A stretch of 64,000 bases of DNA. Source: Caballeronia sordidicola (GTDB lineage Bacteria > Pseudomonadota > Gammaproteobacteria > Burkholderiales > Burkholderiaceae). The notes beneath the pieces are model-generated. The model was not told where the DNA came from. It saw only the letters and a program-made list of their open reading frames with translations, and made no database searches. Positions 35,530-44,732 of the stretch are shown here, piece after piece. The DNA lies in NCBI RefSeq assembly GCF_000729995.1, contig NZ_JNFG01000009.1, positions 62,001 through 126,000 of the forward strand. The letters are read 5' to 3'. The first letter of the stretch is position 1, and every line of letters starts with the position of its first letter. The position numbers were made by a program, and so were the translations under genes.

Positions 35530-35927
35530 ACTCGGCCATAGAGAGGGTCAAAGCCATGGTAGATGTACACGTGGAAAACTTTGTTCGAATGATGTCAATT
35601 TGGGTTGACACGTCGAAGAGCTGCGTACAAATGGCATTGGCCGCGTTAGTGCTTCCGACCTTCTTTCTTCGAAAAGTACTTGGAGTTCCCGAAAGCGAAG
35701 CCCTTCGGCCTTACATTGATGGATGGCTGCTGGCGTCCTGGGGGTTTCTGAGTCTGTCTATTGGAACGGGTCTCCTTTACCAAATTACCGCAGCACGGCT
35801 GATTGGAGATGCACTCATGGGCTCACATTCTAGTTGGCAGTTCCCTTATCAACTGTTTTGGACGATGAGCGGCTCCTTCTTCGCAGGGATTCTCTTTTTT
35901 ATCGCTGGAGTTGCGCTGAGGCATTAG
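35526..35927 (+). CDS. Small polytopic membrane protein of unknown function
   Basis: Up to 133 residues with three to four hydrophobic segments: SCVQMALAALVLPTFFL, YIDGWLLASWGFLSLSIGTG and LFWTMSGSFFAGILFFIAGV. The TTG start at 35526 overlaps the preceding stop (TTGA), suggesting coupling. An ATG at 35556 has GAGAGGG nine bases upstream and is equally plausible. It sits between the split exported protein and the GH75-like chitosanase, so a role in release of, or protection from, the hydrolase is possible, but this is inference from position only. Confidence 0.6.
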   Translation: MNSAIERVKAMVDVHVENFVRMMSIWVDTSKSCVQMALAALVLPTFFLRKVLGVPESEALRPYIDGWLLASWGFLSLSIGTGLLYQITAARLIGDALMGSHSSWQFPYQLFWTMSGSFFAGILFFIAGVALRH

Positions 35928-35995
35928 AGCTTGCGCATGTCGGGGCGCGCACGGACGGTGTTGGATGGGCAAACACAAAAATGGCGGAGAAGAAG

Positions 35996-36874
35996 ATGCA
36001 TAGGAAACTTAGGCTTGCAGTTTGTGCGCTTCTGACGCTGGTTGCTTTGATAGCGAAAGCCGAGACCTATACGCCACCCTCGACTTCAGCTGCAGTTTTC
36101 AGCGGGATGACCTTAACGGGAGCGCCAATCGCAAGCGACTGGAGGGCAGCGATTGCTGAATGTAGTGCAACGGGAACGGTCGGTGGCCAGCACGTCCAGG
36201 GCTGCGGGCGTTGGTGCGACGACCAACTTCGCGTCAATGGCAAGCCGAATTCTAAATGCACCAAGCCTGGACAAGTGCTTTCTAAGCCGAATCCGATCAG
36301 GAACACAGTGCTCCTAAAACTTCGAGATGGAACAATCTTGTTCGATGCGAAGATGTCGCTCGACACCGACGGAGCGGGAACGCTTCAGGGTGACCAAACG
36401 CGTCAACCTGACACTTCACTGAGATACGCCGATGGCAAAAGCCTGAGTGCCGGGAAAATACCGTTCATTGTTATTCCTTCGACACTCGTAACCCAGGCCG
36501 GCATTCATCTCGGCGACTTGGCCGCAGTGGTGTCCGGGAGTCACATCGCTTATGCCGTTGTCGGTGACGGCGGACCGAAATACAGCTTGGGCGAAGGTTC
36601 GATAAAGCTGCACGAAGAGCTTGGCCACAGCGTTTGCACCGCGACTAACCCTGCGAGCGGCGATTGCACAAAGGTTCGCGACATTGATTTGCCTGCCCCA
36701 GTTATTTATCTCGTATTCCCGGGAAGTCACCGCACTCTATGCGCGGGCAGCCCCATGAAAAGTAGCGATAGGCTTTGCCCGACGATGACACCAGCTAATT
36801 TGGCAGACCAGATTGAGGCCCATGGGAAAACCCTCTTCCAGCAGTTGAAGGCGAGCGCCGGCGGCGGGGGATGA
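35996..36874 (+). CDS. Exported GH75 chitosanase-like protein
   Basis: A 292-residue protein with a signal peptide (MHRKLRLAVCALLTLVALIA, cleavage after AKA). The core fits glycoside hydrolase family 75, endo-chitosanases found mainly in fungi and some bacteria: ILFDAKMSLDTDGAG, LSAGKIPFIVIPSTLVTQAG, IAYAVVGDGGP, YSLGEGSIKLHEELG and VIYLVFPGS. The Asp residues of SLDTDG and the Glu of LGEGS are candidates for the acid catalysts. GGAG lies eight bases before the chosen ATG; an upstream in-frame start would bury the signal peptide. It would cut chitosan outside the inner membrane, or could act on another amino-sugar polymer. Confidence 0.7.
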   Translation: MHRKLRLAVCALLTLVALIAKAETYTPPSTSAAVFSGMTLTGAPIASDWRAAIAECSATGTVGGQHVQGCGRWCDDQLRVNGKPNSKCTKPGQVLSKPNPIRNTVLLKLRDGTILFDAKMSLDTDGAGTLQGDQTRQPDTSLRYADGKSLSAGKIPFIVIPSTLVTQAGIHLGDLAAVVSGSHIAYAVVGDGGPKYSLGEGSIKLHEELGHSVCTATNPASGDCTKVRDIDLPAPVIYLVFPGSHRTLCAGSPMKSSDRLCPTMTPANLADQIEAHGKTLFQQLKASAGGGG

Positions 36875-37405
36875 GTTGCTCACAGTGGCTGCGCGGGGGG
36901 GGGGTCGAACAACGAGAGCGAGGCTGGCCCGAGATGCCTTGGAGCCAACCTTACAAAGCTGATCGAGGACCGACCCGGGCCGACCCATGTTCACCCCAGG
37001 GGGTAGGCCTAGAACCCCCGTCGCGACTAGCGTCGCAGAGCGCCGCGAACTCAGTACGAGTTACACTCGCACGGCAAAAGGAAATCGCGGCACCGAGCGC
37101 GGGAAAATCCCTCGCGGATTCTGCGCCAAACCGGTACTGCGTTGGACCCATCGCTCGGTGCCCTCGTGGGCCGCTTACGCATGGTATGGAACAATCCAAG
37201 TTGGGTGAGGCCATAGGTGACCGGCGAGAACAGCGAGCTTACCGCTTTCAGTCGGATGACTGTTCGCGGTCAGGGCTATATCGATCTGACATAAATTAAG
37301 GTTGATCGGCCATGTCGGAGCGCGATCGGCTATATCTTGGCTGACAACCAGCCGCGTGAGTCGGTCGGAAGACGGACGAACATGATGGATCTCCATACAG
37401 AAATT
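36875..37405. other. Non-coding stretch with a G10 tract
   Basis: About 530 bases between the GH75-like gene and the convergent lipoprotein gene. It contains a run of ten G at 36895-36904. No gene or clear IS relic was identified. Confidence 0.4.
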
Positions 37406-38635
37406 TCAGTGAATTGTCACCGTAATGTGGGAAAGGTTACTGGCCGGCGCGTTATCCGGGGTGTTCAGTAATAAGTTGGGAGGCTGCTTAGGTGCTGCCG
37501 CTGCTGCTGCCGACGCCATGGTTGCAGCCGCATCTGCCGCCACCGCCGCAGAAACCGCGTCAGGGGCGGACGCCGCGATTGCGTTGGCCGCAGCGGATTG
37601 CGCGCTACTCGCCTTTACCTGTGCATCAGCGACGTATTCTTGTGCTTTCGAAAATGCAACTTCTTCTTGTCGTTGCTCCGCGATTCTTTCGTTGATAGTT
37701 TGTTCCTTACCTGCACTCAGCTTGTTGAGCTCCGAATTGATATCGGTCTTCGCGGTATCGTTTAGCATTCTGTACCAGTTTTCAGCATTCCCCTTGGTTA
37801 CAGACATACTATTCAAAATGGGATAAATGAAGAGCTGCATTTCGGTAACGGTCGGTGTACCTTGGAACAACCACCAAAGTGCTGTTATCTGCCTGCCTTT
37901 AAGAGGACCAGGCGGGTTCAACGATTTTCCCAAATCGCTTGCGATCTGGATGTCCTGCGTTGTTATCGGCGAGGTTTGAGAATCCGATCCGTCCGCAGAC
38001 ACATGCCCAGTAGCGATAGCCTGACGAACCAGACTTGCAATTCTCATCGGCGTGCATAGGTCCTGGTTGTATTGCAATGCGAGCACGACGTCTGGATAGG
38101 TTGCAGGGGCTGCTTTCAACGCAGCCGCACGATGAACTTTCAGTGCGGTCATCGTGAGGTCGCGTACGGAACTTATGTTCTCTGCAGAGAACAGAAAGTC
38201 CTTGGAATATAGATCAAGTCCGGTAAAACCCGCTCCCGTTCCTATCGCAACTGCCGAGACGGCTGTTTTGCTCGCACTAGTCAATGAAAGAATGGAGGTC
38301 GCGAGCGTTCCCACCGCACCTACGGTATCGCGCGAAAAAATAATCCACTTTTGGTTTTGGGCGGCGCTTGCGAAAAATTCACTACAGTTCGATGCGACTA
38401 GCGCAAGGCCGCTTGCCAACATTCGCTGCGAACTATCGAGTTGGGCTCCGGCATTCGAATTGTAGTCCTGCAGAGCCTGATTGTTCATCGAGATGAAAGC
38501 AGCTGTCAAACCTGACGACGCCGGTTGGGAAATGGCACCGTCTTTATTGACGATGGGGGTGGGGCCGCTGGTTGTCGAGCAACCAAATAGAAGCAACATT
38601 GGACACGCCAGCCATGCAGAGAATCGCGAGCGCAT
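37406..38635 (-). CDS. Outer-membrane-type lipoprotein with Ala-rich C-terminus, unknown function
   Basis: A 409-residue protein. The signal peptide ends in a lipobox (LLLFGCSTTSGP) with lipidated Cys at 19. The body contains DLCTPMRIASLVRQAI and other helical segments. Residues about 320-385 are extremely Ala-rich with a coiled-coil character (SSAQSAAANAIAASAPDAVS, then AAVAADAAATMASAAAAAAP). No enzyme motifs. A truncated relative is at 48408-48788 (shared DLC...LV.Q...DG.. segment and Ala tail), so this family occurs twice in the hydrolase cluster. Possible roles are immunity, anchoring or structure; none is proven. Confidence 0.75.
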   Translation of the reverse strand: MRSRFSAWLACPMLLLFGCSTTSGPTPIVNKDGAISQPASSGLTAAFISMNNQALQDYNSNAGAQLDSSQRMLASGLALVASNCSEFFASAAQNQKWIIFSRDTVGAVGTLATSILSLTSASKTAVSAVAIGTGAGFTGLDLYSKDFLFSAENISSVRDLTMTALKVHRAAALKAAPATYPDVVLALQYNQDLCTPMRIASLVRQAIATGHVSADGSDSQTSPITTQDIQIASDLGKSLNPPGPLKGRQITALWWLFQGTPTVTEMQLFIYPILNSMSVTKGNAENWYRMLNDTAKTDINSELNKLSAGKEQTINERIAEQRQEEVAFSKAQEYVADAQVKASSAQSAAANAIAASAPDAVSAAVAADAAATMASAAAAAAPKQPPNLLLNTPDNAPASNLSHITVTIH

Positions 38636-39168
38636 AGAGCCTCCTTATTCTTGACTGCCAGTGCAGTAAATTAGTCCTTGATCGTGCCGTTGGCCTGTTA
38701 AAGCAAAGCGCTGCTAATAATTTCCCGTGCATCGCGATGACCTACGTCATAGATGAGAAGCACGTGCATGACGGCGCGCAGAGTTTCGGCTATAAGCCCG
38801 TCGATCTGCACTCAGATCGAGAGACGTGCCGCCCCACGATCGCCAGTCATCGGCATAAAGCGATGTTAGAGAGACAGCTGGGCGACCTACAAACATAAAC
38901 CGCGATAGCAACTAAAATTTCCTCGATCACACAGAAATGATGACCGTTTAAATGTCAATTTTATAGGCTCGATTACCCCAGCCAATTCCATATCGACTAG
39001 TTCGAATATTTAGTTAAACCAATCACAAAGCCCTATCTTTCTTTTGCTTGCCAGCGTAATCCTCGTCGCGCACCTTCGCGAGATCGCCTTCACCCATTGT
39101 GCCAGCAACCGTAGAACAGCTTTTCGACGAATTTGATAGACCCAGACCATTGATTTGGGGTGGGACCT
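38636..39168. other. AT-rich intergenic stretch, no gene recognised
   Basis: About 530 bases between the lipoprotein start and the end of the downstream GH25 gene. It should carry the lipoprotein promoter. Nothing else was recognised. Confidence 0.4.
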
Positions 39169-40305
39169 TCAACGCCATTCGATCTGCGTTACGTGGAACC
39201 GGTCGAGGTCTATCTCGGCCGGGTCTTTTTTTATCTTGCGTGTATCTTTAACCGCGACTGTCGCTCGACTGGTGTATTGATGAAACAGGCACCGGTCAGT
39301 GGGGCTGCTCTCCCCGAAGCAGAGGTCACGCGTCATTTGTCTTGTGCGAGGATTGGATGCATCGTCGGCCGGATGTCCACCGTGCGTGGTGTCATTGGCA
39401 ACCCATATGGGCACGTTATGTAGACAATTCCCGCCTCTAAACCCGACGTCGAGCAAGCTGTATTCGTTGTTAATACTGGGCATGGTATAGAGCAGGGTGG
39501 TTGCTTTCGGATACTTCGCCTTTACCGTGTTAATCCATTCGCACGCCATCTTGTAGTATTCAAGTCCATACTGAAGTCTGGCTTTTGGGTCATTTGCTCC
39601 GGCCGCGTCAGACAGGCGCTGTTCGATGTCGATAGCGATGTAGCTTGGGAATCCCAGTTGAGAGCTGGGCTGAGCGGCGGGATTGGTTGCCTCATATCCG
39701 TCGAGAAAAGTCTGCGCCTGATGCCGAGCATCTTGCATTAGTTGTGCGTCAACGAGTGTGAGATCGCTATCTGAGTACGGGAAATGTTTGCCCCGCAAGA
39801 AGCTCGACGTGTCTCTTATATCGCCTTCCATACCGAGGAAATGGTACGGATACACCTCTATCCCAGAATTCTGGGCATCCTTCCAAAGCACCTTCGCTTT
39901 CGTAGTAAATATAGCTTGTTGCCCGCTCACGCGAATGAAAACAAACTCGCCCCCGCAATCTCGGGCGACGTGCATGTCGAAAGTGACCCCATCGCGGATC
40001 AGGCCATCGTACAAGTCAAACCCACCACGGACCTGAACTGGCTTTTTCCAAACCGTGAGATCGAGGAATCGATCTGAAAGAATTCCCCAATCGGAGGAGG
40101 TCTTTGGCGGCGGCGGATTTTTGAAAACCGATGTTGGCGCTGCGTACCGAGGAAGGCACCCAAGCGCTTTAGCAGTCCCAATCGTTGCTGCATTCACGTC
40201 AGCGCTCGGCACAGCGCGTTGCTGTGTTATTTCTTGCGTGAGTGCGGGATGAAGAAAACTCGCAACTAGAAGAGCGATAATGCAAATATATTGAGGGATA
40301 TTCAC
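39169..40305 (-). CDS. Exported GH25-family muramidase, copy 2
   Basis: A 378-residue protein from a GTG at 40305 with CAGGAG seven bases upstream; it overlaps the preceding GH25 stop as GTGA. A signal peptide (VNIPQYICIIALLVASFLHP, cleavage near LTQ) precedes a GH25 fold: GFDLYDG (first catalytic-strand Asp), YIAIDIEQR (DxE pair), VPIWVANDT and the terminal FHQYTSRATV...IDLDRF. GH25 enzymes cut the beta-1,4 bond between MurNAc and GlcNAc. It is a diverged paralogue of the gene upstream. The protein acts in the periplasm or outside the cell. Confidence 0.8.
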   Translation of the reverse strand: MNIPQYICIIALLVASFLHPALTQEITQQRAVPSADVNAATIGTAKALGCLPRYAAPTSVFKNPPPPKTSSDWGILSDRFLDLTVWKKPVQVRGGFDLYDGLIRDGVTFDMHVARDCGGEFVFIRVSGQQAIFTTKAKVLWKDAQNSGIEVYPYHFLGMEGDIRDTSSFLRGKHFPYSDSDLTLVDAQLMQDARHQAQTFLDGYEATNPAAQPSSQLGFPSYIAIDIEQRLSDAAGANDPKARLQYGLEYYKMACEWINTVKAKYPKATTLLYTMPSINNEYSLLDVGFRGGNCLHNVPIWVANDTTHGGHPADDASNPRTRQMTRDLCFGESSPTDRCLFHQYTSRATVAVKDTRKIKKDPAEIDLDRFHVTQIEWR

Positions 40306-41294
40306 GAACGACTCCTGATAATGAGGTCGTCCAGATTCTTCCGCGTGCCAATGAAACGGTCTAGATCCAACCCTGGTCCAACACTGCCGAGCGCATCGCC
40401 TCCAAGGTTTGTGTACTGGTGAAACAGACACCTGCGCGAACCGTCGATCGGATGGCATAGGCGCTCGACCAATCGAGTATCCACGTCGTTCCCTTCTTGA
40501 GGGATGCCCATCGCTCCGATAGAAGGATATTTCAGCCACACGATTCGGGGAACACGATGCAGACAGGAAACATCGGCGAGCTTCTGCTGATCAAATGTGC
40601 CCGCATCAGTGAATAAAACAAGAGGCTTACCACCGAGTAAGGGATCACGTTCAACCGTTTCGACAAATGAGCAAATGACGCGTTGGTACCGCTCGATGGT
40701 CATGTTTCCTGCCCATTGCGCGGTGGAGGGTACGCCGATTATTGACACAGCCGGCGGTAAATATTCAGGCGTGATCTTGTTTTCTATGTCAACTTTGACG
40801 AGTTGTCGAAAATTCTCAAGGAACAATCTTGCTTGCGTGACTCCATGATCAGAAAATGTCTGTTCGATAGCATCTTGAGTTAGCGACGCGGCGTTCTCTG
40901 GTTTAACAGGTACAAATGTAAGGGTATGGTAGGCGCCAATCACAAGCTTCACATGCTGCGCGGCTCCCCACTTGGCAGAGAACGTCGTCTCATTGGTCCA
41001 ATCGCTTCCAGCCGAGACGCGGATATAGGCGAAGGTTCCACCGCACCGCGCAATCTGGATCATGTCTGCATCTGCCTGATACTTAGAAACATCCGCACCA
41101 TGCAAAACCGGAACGTTACCGGGAAGATTTACGAATCCCGGCGGAGATACGCCCGCGTTAATCCCGTTGGCCACATAAGGCGCGTTAATGGGCGCCGTTG
41201 TTGTCTTACAAACGTCCACACGACCTTGCGCTAGCACATGCCAAGGTGCCGCGACCGTTGCAAGACCAATCAGCAGAATGTGGTTTGCTCGCAC
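40302..41294 (-). CDS. Exported GH25-family muramidase, copy 1
   Basis: A 330-residue protein from GTG 41294 with GAGG about seven bases upstream; an in-frame ATG nine codons earlier is less well placed. The signal peptide is VRANHILLIGLATVAAPWHV (cleavage after LAQ). GH25 motifs: LHGADVSKYQ (catalytic Asp at the end of strand 1), AYIRVSAGSD, KLVIGAYHTL, LVKVDIENK (DxE), PRIVWLKYP and LFHQYTN...GLDLDRF. Muramidase activity on peptidoglycan is expected. It overlaps the upstream small lipoprotein gene by 25 bases and the next GH25 gene by four, so the three form one transcription unit. Confidence 0.8.
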   Translation of the reverse strand: MRANHILLIGLATVAAPWHVLAQGRVDVCKTTTAPINAPYVANGINAGVSPPGFVNLPGNVPVLHGADVSKYQADADMIQIARCGGTFAYIRVSAGSDWTNETTFSAKWGAAQHVKLVIGAYHTLTFVPVKPENAASLTQDAIEQTFSDHGVTQARLFLENFRQLVKVDIENKITPEYLPPAVSIIGVPSTAQWAGNMTIERYQRVICSFVETVERDPLLGGKPLVLFTDAGTFDQQKLADVSCLHRVPRIVWLKYPSIGAMGIPQEGNDVDTRLVERLCHPIDGSRRCLFHQYTNLGGDALGSVGPGLDLDRFIGTRKNLDDLIIRSRS

Positions 41295-41611
41295 AGCGAC
41301 CTCTTTTTTGAGGCACCCCAATGCAATGCCGTTCCGAGCGCCAGGATAATTGCCCCCCCGAGAATCCCTGCGTCCAAGCCAATTTCGATCCTTTGGAGCT
41401 GCGCCTTCGTTCCAATCATGTCATTGCGAACGACCAGAAGATAAGCCCGCCGTGTAGCGATGGTATTCAGCGTCGGAACTTCCTTCTCTTGTTTTGTAAC
41501 GTCTGTTTGTGTCGGGTAAGTCCACTGGGCACAACCGACGACAACGCTGCTCACAACATAAAATATTGCGATCTTGGAAAGAGGCGAGATATAGATACGT
41601 TCTTTCTTCAT
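41270..41611 (-). CDS. Small lipoprotein with a second membrane segment
   Basis: A 113-residue protein from the ATG at 41611, which has GGAGG nine bases upstream. The N-terminal hydrophobic segment ends in VSSVVVGCAQ, a lipobox-like site. A second hydrophobic stretch (LDAGILGGAIILALGTALHW) lies near the C-terminus. No family was recognised. It overlaps the start of the first GH25 gene. Such small membrane-anchored proteins next to peptidoglycan hydrolases may be spanin-like or immunity-like, but the sequence does not decide. Confidence 0.6.
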   Translation of the reverse strand: MKKERIYISPLSKIAIFYVVSSVVVGCAQWTYPTQTDVTKQEKEVPTLNTIATRRAYLLVVRNDMIGTKAQLQRIEIGLDAGILGGAIILALGTALHWGASKKRSLCEQTTFC

Positions 41612-41672
41612 TTCTTGATACCTCCGCGCGTTGTGCGCCCGTTGGCGAGTCCACCGGTCAAAAATTTCGTTT

Positions 41673-43118
41673 CTAGTCACACGTGCTAATGCTCGTCCCA
41701 TAAGCGCTGTTGTAGGCGTTCACAATGTTGACCCAACGATCGTGCCGAACTGCACCTTTTTGCCTGTCGGGCGTTGCGTCAATAACGTCGCAGATTGAAC
41801 TTGACTTGGGCGTAACCGTTATACGCGTCCCGCCGACGTTCGCTCGATCCGCCTGCAGGAGGCGAACCAGTCGCCGGTCATCATCTGGTATCTGTTTCGG
41901 AAGATTTGCGAAGGGTGTGGATTTCGCCAGCTCATGAGAGATTCCGGTGGCATAGTCCGCCACCACTACCAGTTGATTCTTTCTTCCTGTAAGTTTTGAG
42001 TCTGCAAATGGGACGAACTCGCCGTACAGTCCGGAAAGCGCGAAAATATTGAATTTTCGGATTTGATTCATATAGCCCTGTAGCCTTTGCTTCGGCCACT
42101 CCGGCGTCGAGAAAAGGAGGAAGGCCTCCGCTCGTGCCTGATCACTCACTCCGATATCCATCTGCTGCCAACCGAACGATGCACCCGAATCGTTGAAAAC
42201 GGAATCAGTTATTTTGAACGCGGTAGTGCTCGCGTCGGCTTCAGATTTCCTCATTGCGGTAGCGAGTACACATAGTTCTTGCGCGCGGTTTTGCGTACAG
42301 TCAACTTCGGAGGCGGTCTGGCTCTTGATCGCTGCCCAAAGGTCTTCATCGTTAACGTAGACCACAGTCTTTTGAAGGTGAGCTTGTGCCATCCTAACGT
42401 ACCTGGAACCGACTGCGAGATACGCCTCCACGATATTGGTGCGATGCACAGCATTGGCTTGCTTGAAAGATTGTGAATAAGCGTTCGAAGTTTTCTGAAG
42501 CCAATAATATAACGTTGAGGGAGTCAACACAAAAATCCTGCCGGACATCGTTGCCGGCACATCTTTGACTTCATAAAGCGTGCTGTTTCCAAGTTGATCG
42601 ATTGGCGCAGTAAATGTGAATCCGCCAAATTTCAGTGTGACTATATTGGCCCGGATGCTCAAAACTTTAGCGACAAATAGCCGATGTCTTACGGCGTTGC
42701 ATTTCCATCCCGTTTGCTTGTCGCTCAGGAACAGAAGCAAAACGGTGTCGTCGTCGACATATATTGACGACAATGGTGCCAATGCCGTTAGCTTGTCTGC
42801 GGTTAAGGAAATGTCCTGGTAATTGTACTTTCCCGTTCCGAGATGCACGGTTTTTTTTGTGATCGCGGCAAGATATTCGATGCGCTCGGGGTTTATCTTT
42901 GGAAAATCAATCTGCGTCGCACCCAACAGCGCAAACGCGGGGTACGTTTGATTTTCCCAGTCCGCGTTTACCTGCTCTTGTGCGGCCGGCTCGTCGTAGG
43001 TGACTTGCCCTCTGTTTGGATTACAGTCTAGGGTCGGAATTGCAAGACAACTGCCACATGTGATGCACATGGCAGCGAACAACCACATTCGGGGAATGCC
43101 GAAAATTGTGCTCGTCAT
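41673..43118 (-). CDS. Large exported protein, possibly lysozyme-like, unknown family
   Basis: A 481-residue protein with a signal peptide (MTSTIFGIPRMWLFAAMCIT, cleavage near CLA). The middle contains FNDSGASFGWQQMDIGV and FALSGLYGEFVPFADSKLTG, phrases reminiscent of lysozyme-like domains where an S-x-G-x-F/Y-G-x-x-Q-M-D motif lines the active site. I could not assign a family, so cell-wall activity is inference strengthened by the neighbours: two GH25 genes and a lipoprotein downstream on the same strand, and a GH73 gene upstream. The 61-base gap to the lipoprotein gene suggests one operon. Confidence 0.6.
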   Translation of the reverse strand: MTSTIFGIPRMWLFAAMCITCGSCLAIPTLDCNPNRGQVTYDEPAAQEQVNADWENQTYPAFALLGATQIDFPKINPERIEYLAAITKKTVHLGTGKYNYQDISLTADKLTALAPLSSIYVDDDTVLLLFLSDKQTGWKCNAVRHRLFVAKVLSIRANIVTLKFGGFTFTAPIDQLGNSTLYEVKDVPATMSGRIFVLTPSTLYYWLQKTSNAYSQSFKQANAVHRTNIVEAYLAVGSRYVRMAQAHLQKTVVYVNDEDLWAAIKSQTASEVDCTQNRAQELCVLATAMRKSEADASTTAFKITDSVFNDSGASFGWQQMDIGVSDQARAEAFLLFSTPEWPKQRLQGYMNQIRKFNIFALSGLYGEFVPFADSKLTGRKNQLVVVADYATGISHELAKSTPFANLPKQIPDDDRRLVRLLQADRANVGGTRITVTPKSSSICDVIDATPDRQKGAVRHDRWVNIVNAYNSAYGTSISTCD

Positions 43119-43471
43119 GATCCACTCGACTGGCCCAATTCGAATGACGGATCGCGCGGAATATTACGACAGTGCAGTGAGGGGTGGCTGGTGGCATTCT
43201 TCGCAAACCACTGCCTGCAGCAATACCTCACCCAAATCCCGAGCCACACGTGCCGCAGTTCCTATTCAATTCAATCAAGTATCTCTCCATTCAAATCTAA
43301 TGGAGAAATTGCGCTTTGGCAGTGTTTTATTTGATCTCGTAGGTGGGTTACCACACAGAGAGTATCGGAATGATTGGTGCAACTGTCCGGTTGGTGTGAC
43401 AGCTGCTGCATGATGAAAGGAATCTGTCAAATGAAGAAGTACGTGCGTCGTGCACTCAGCCTTTCATTTTT
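43119..43471. other. Intergenic stretch upstream of the 481-residue exported protein
   Basis: About 350 bases with no recognised gene. It probably contains the promoter for the operon running left to the two GH25 genes. Confidence 0.35.
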
Positions 43472-43612
43472 CTACTGAACGTCTATTGTGCACTTGCCCG
43501 GGTTGTAGGTCGCATAGCGCGCACTACCAACTGTTTTCCCCTCGAGGTCGCCTTGGCCGATCGGAAGCACAAATACAGCGAGTGCGAGGGCCGAGAGCCG
43601 AAGAAACCGCAC
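43472..43612 (-). CDS. Small exported peptide (46 residues), tentative
   Basis: From a GTG at 43612 the frame gives VRFLRLSALALAVFVLPIGQ, then GDLEGKTVGSARYATYNPGK and CTIDVQ. The first half is a convincing signal peptide and the mature part is about 26 residues. The ribosome binding site is poor (GGA 17 bases away), so it may instead be the remnant of a larger gene. It lies between two exported-protein genes on the same strand. Confidence 0.35.
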   Translation of the reverse strand: MRFLRLSALALAVFVLPIGQGDLEGKTVGSARYATYNPGKCTIDVQ

Positions 43613-43782
43613 GCGTAACGGTCAGCATGTCCTTTAGTCGCCGCAGCGCGAAGTCACGAATGCGTCAAGCGCATCTGATTGCTGAGGACGTCGATGGCGT
43701 TGACGTTCAGTGCTGCCGTCGCGGATGCCGAGGTGTTGGCGGCTTGATGCGTCACTTGTTCCGCGCAACGCAGGGGCGCAGC

Positions 43783-44700
43783 CTACTTGAGAACAAGCCT
43801 GCAGGCGCCGCGGGGAGCGGCGATCGCTTGAGCCACGATGTCCATCATCGAATAGCGGTTGCTGCTCCATGCCTTGATCATCGATGACTTTATCAGGTCG
43901 CGCCACGCGTCGTCAGTCGGCGGTGCAGCGTGTGTGCACGCGCTGTAGAGGGCTCTCGTCAAACCCGCCACGCGACCGTAAATGGCTACCGTCGCCGGGT
44001 CGGTCACTATGAGCGCGGCGAGATCCTTCGGCTGATACGGCCGGCATCCGCCCTCAATGCCCGCACGGAACGATGTGCGCGGCTGTCCCTTGAGTTTGAC
44101 GGTAATGCCATCCCTGAAGGAATAGAGGACCTGGGCCTTCGCGAGTTTGCTGCACGCTGCGTTAGGTGCTTCGGTAGCCGTCAGATACCCCTCGGAATTC
44201 GGCTCCGTGATGACCCCGGCGATCACAAACTGCAGGTTGTTCTGACCGTTGACATAATCCCACACATTCGTCGCGCACTTTTGCAGTAAGGCGCCGCTCA
44301 ATCCCTGAGTCTCGCAGGCAGACACGATCCATTCGGCAGCCTGAGCGGCCGTGGGAAGCAGCAGCAACGCGCGTCCCGTGAGATGGCCGCCTTCCACTGT
44401 CGGCTCTTTGATCGTCGGCGAGCAGTCTTGCACCGAAAGATTCTTGTAATCGATGAGCACGCTGTTCCAGAACGGCGAATCTGCCGGAACGCCGCCTGGC
44501 ACGCAGTTGCCCGCAGTGGTGCGGATCTCCTCCGGCGGCTTGCCCGTAGTGTGCTCCGCGCTCTCCTTAATCTGCGCGACGATGGTGGCGCGATCAGGCG
44601 CATGATCAGCGCGGCAAGCGATCGGGCTAACGATCAACAGCGTTAGGGCGACTGCAGCGGATGAGGCTCTCGTTCGACTAACGCGTGTGCTTCGCTGCAT
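43783..44700 (-). CDS. Exported protein of unknown function, possibly truncated by a stop codon
   Basis: From the ATG at 44700 (GGAGG five bases upstream) the protein is about 305 residues, with a signal peptide (TRASSAAVALTLLIVSPIAC) and several conserved-looking Cys. No family was recognised; YNGQ- and Trp-containing segments such as NVWDYVNGQNNLQFVIAGVI suggest a folded extracytoplasmic domain. After the TAG stop at 43783 the same frame is open for a further 43 codons (including HQAANTSASATAALNVNAID), an Ala-rich tail like those of the lipoproteins in this cluster, so the TAG may be a mutation. It lies 33 bases after the GH73 gene. Confidence 0.6.
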   Translation of the reverse strand: MQRSTRVSRTRASSAAVALTLLIVSPIACRADHAPDRATIVAQIKESAEHTTGKPPEEIRTTAGNCVPGGVPADSPFWNSVLIDYKNLSVQDCSPTIKEPTVEGGHLTGRALLLLPTAAQAAEWIVSACETQGLSGALLQKCATNVWDYVNGQNNLQFVIAGVITEPNSEGYLTATEAPNAACSKLAKAQVLYSFRDGITVKLKGQPRTSFRAGIEGGCRPYQPKDLAALIVTDPATVAIYGRVAGLTRALYSACTHAAPPTDDAWRDLIKSSMIKAWSSNRYSMMDIVAQAIAAPRGACRLVLK

Positions 44701-44732
44701 GCGCGCCTCCATTGCTCGTTTCGACGTGGTTG

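Noticed and set aside
38636..39168. tRNA or small RNA gene in an AT-rich gap
   Set aside because: No cloverleaf or anticodon-arm pattern could be found by eye.
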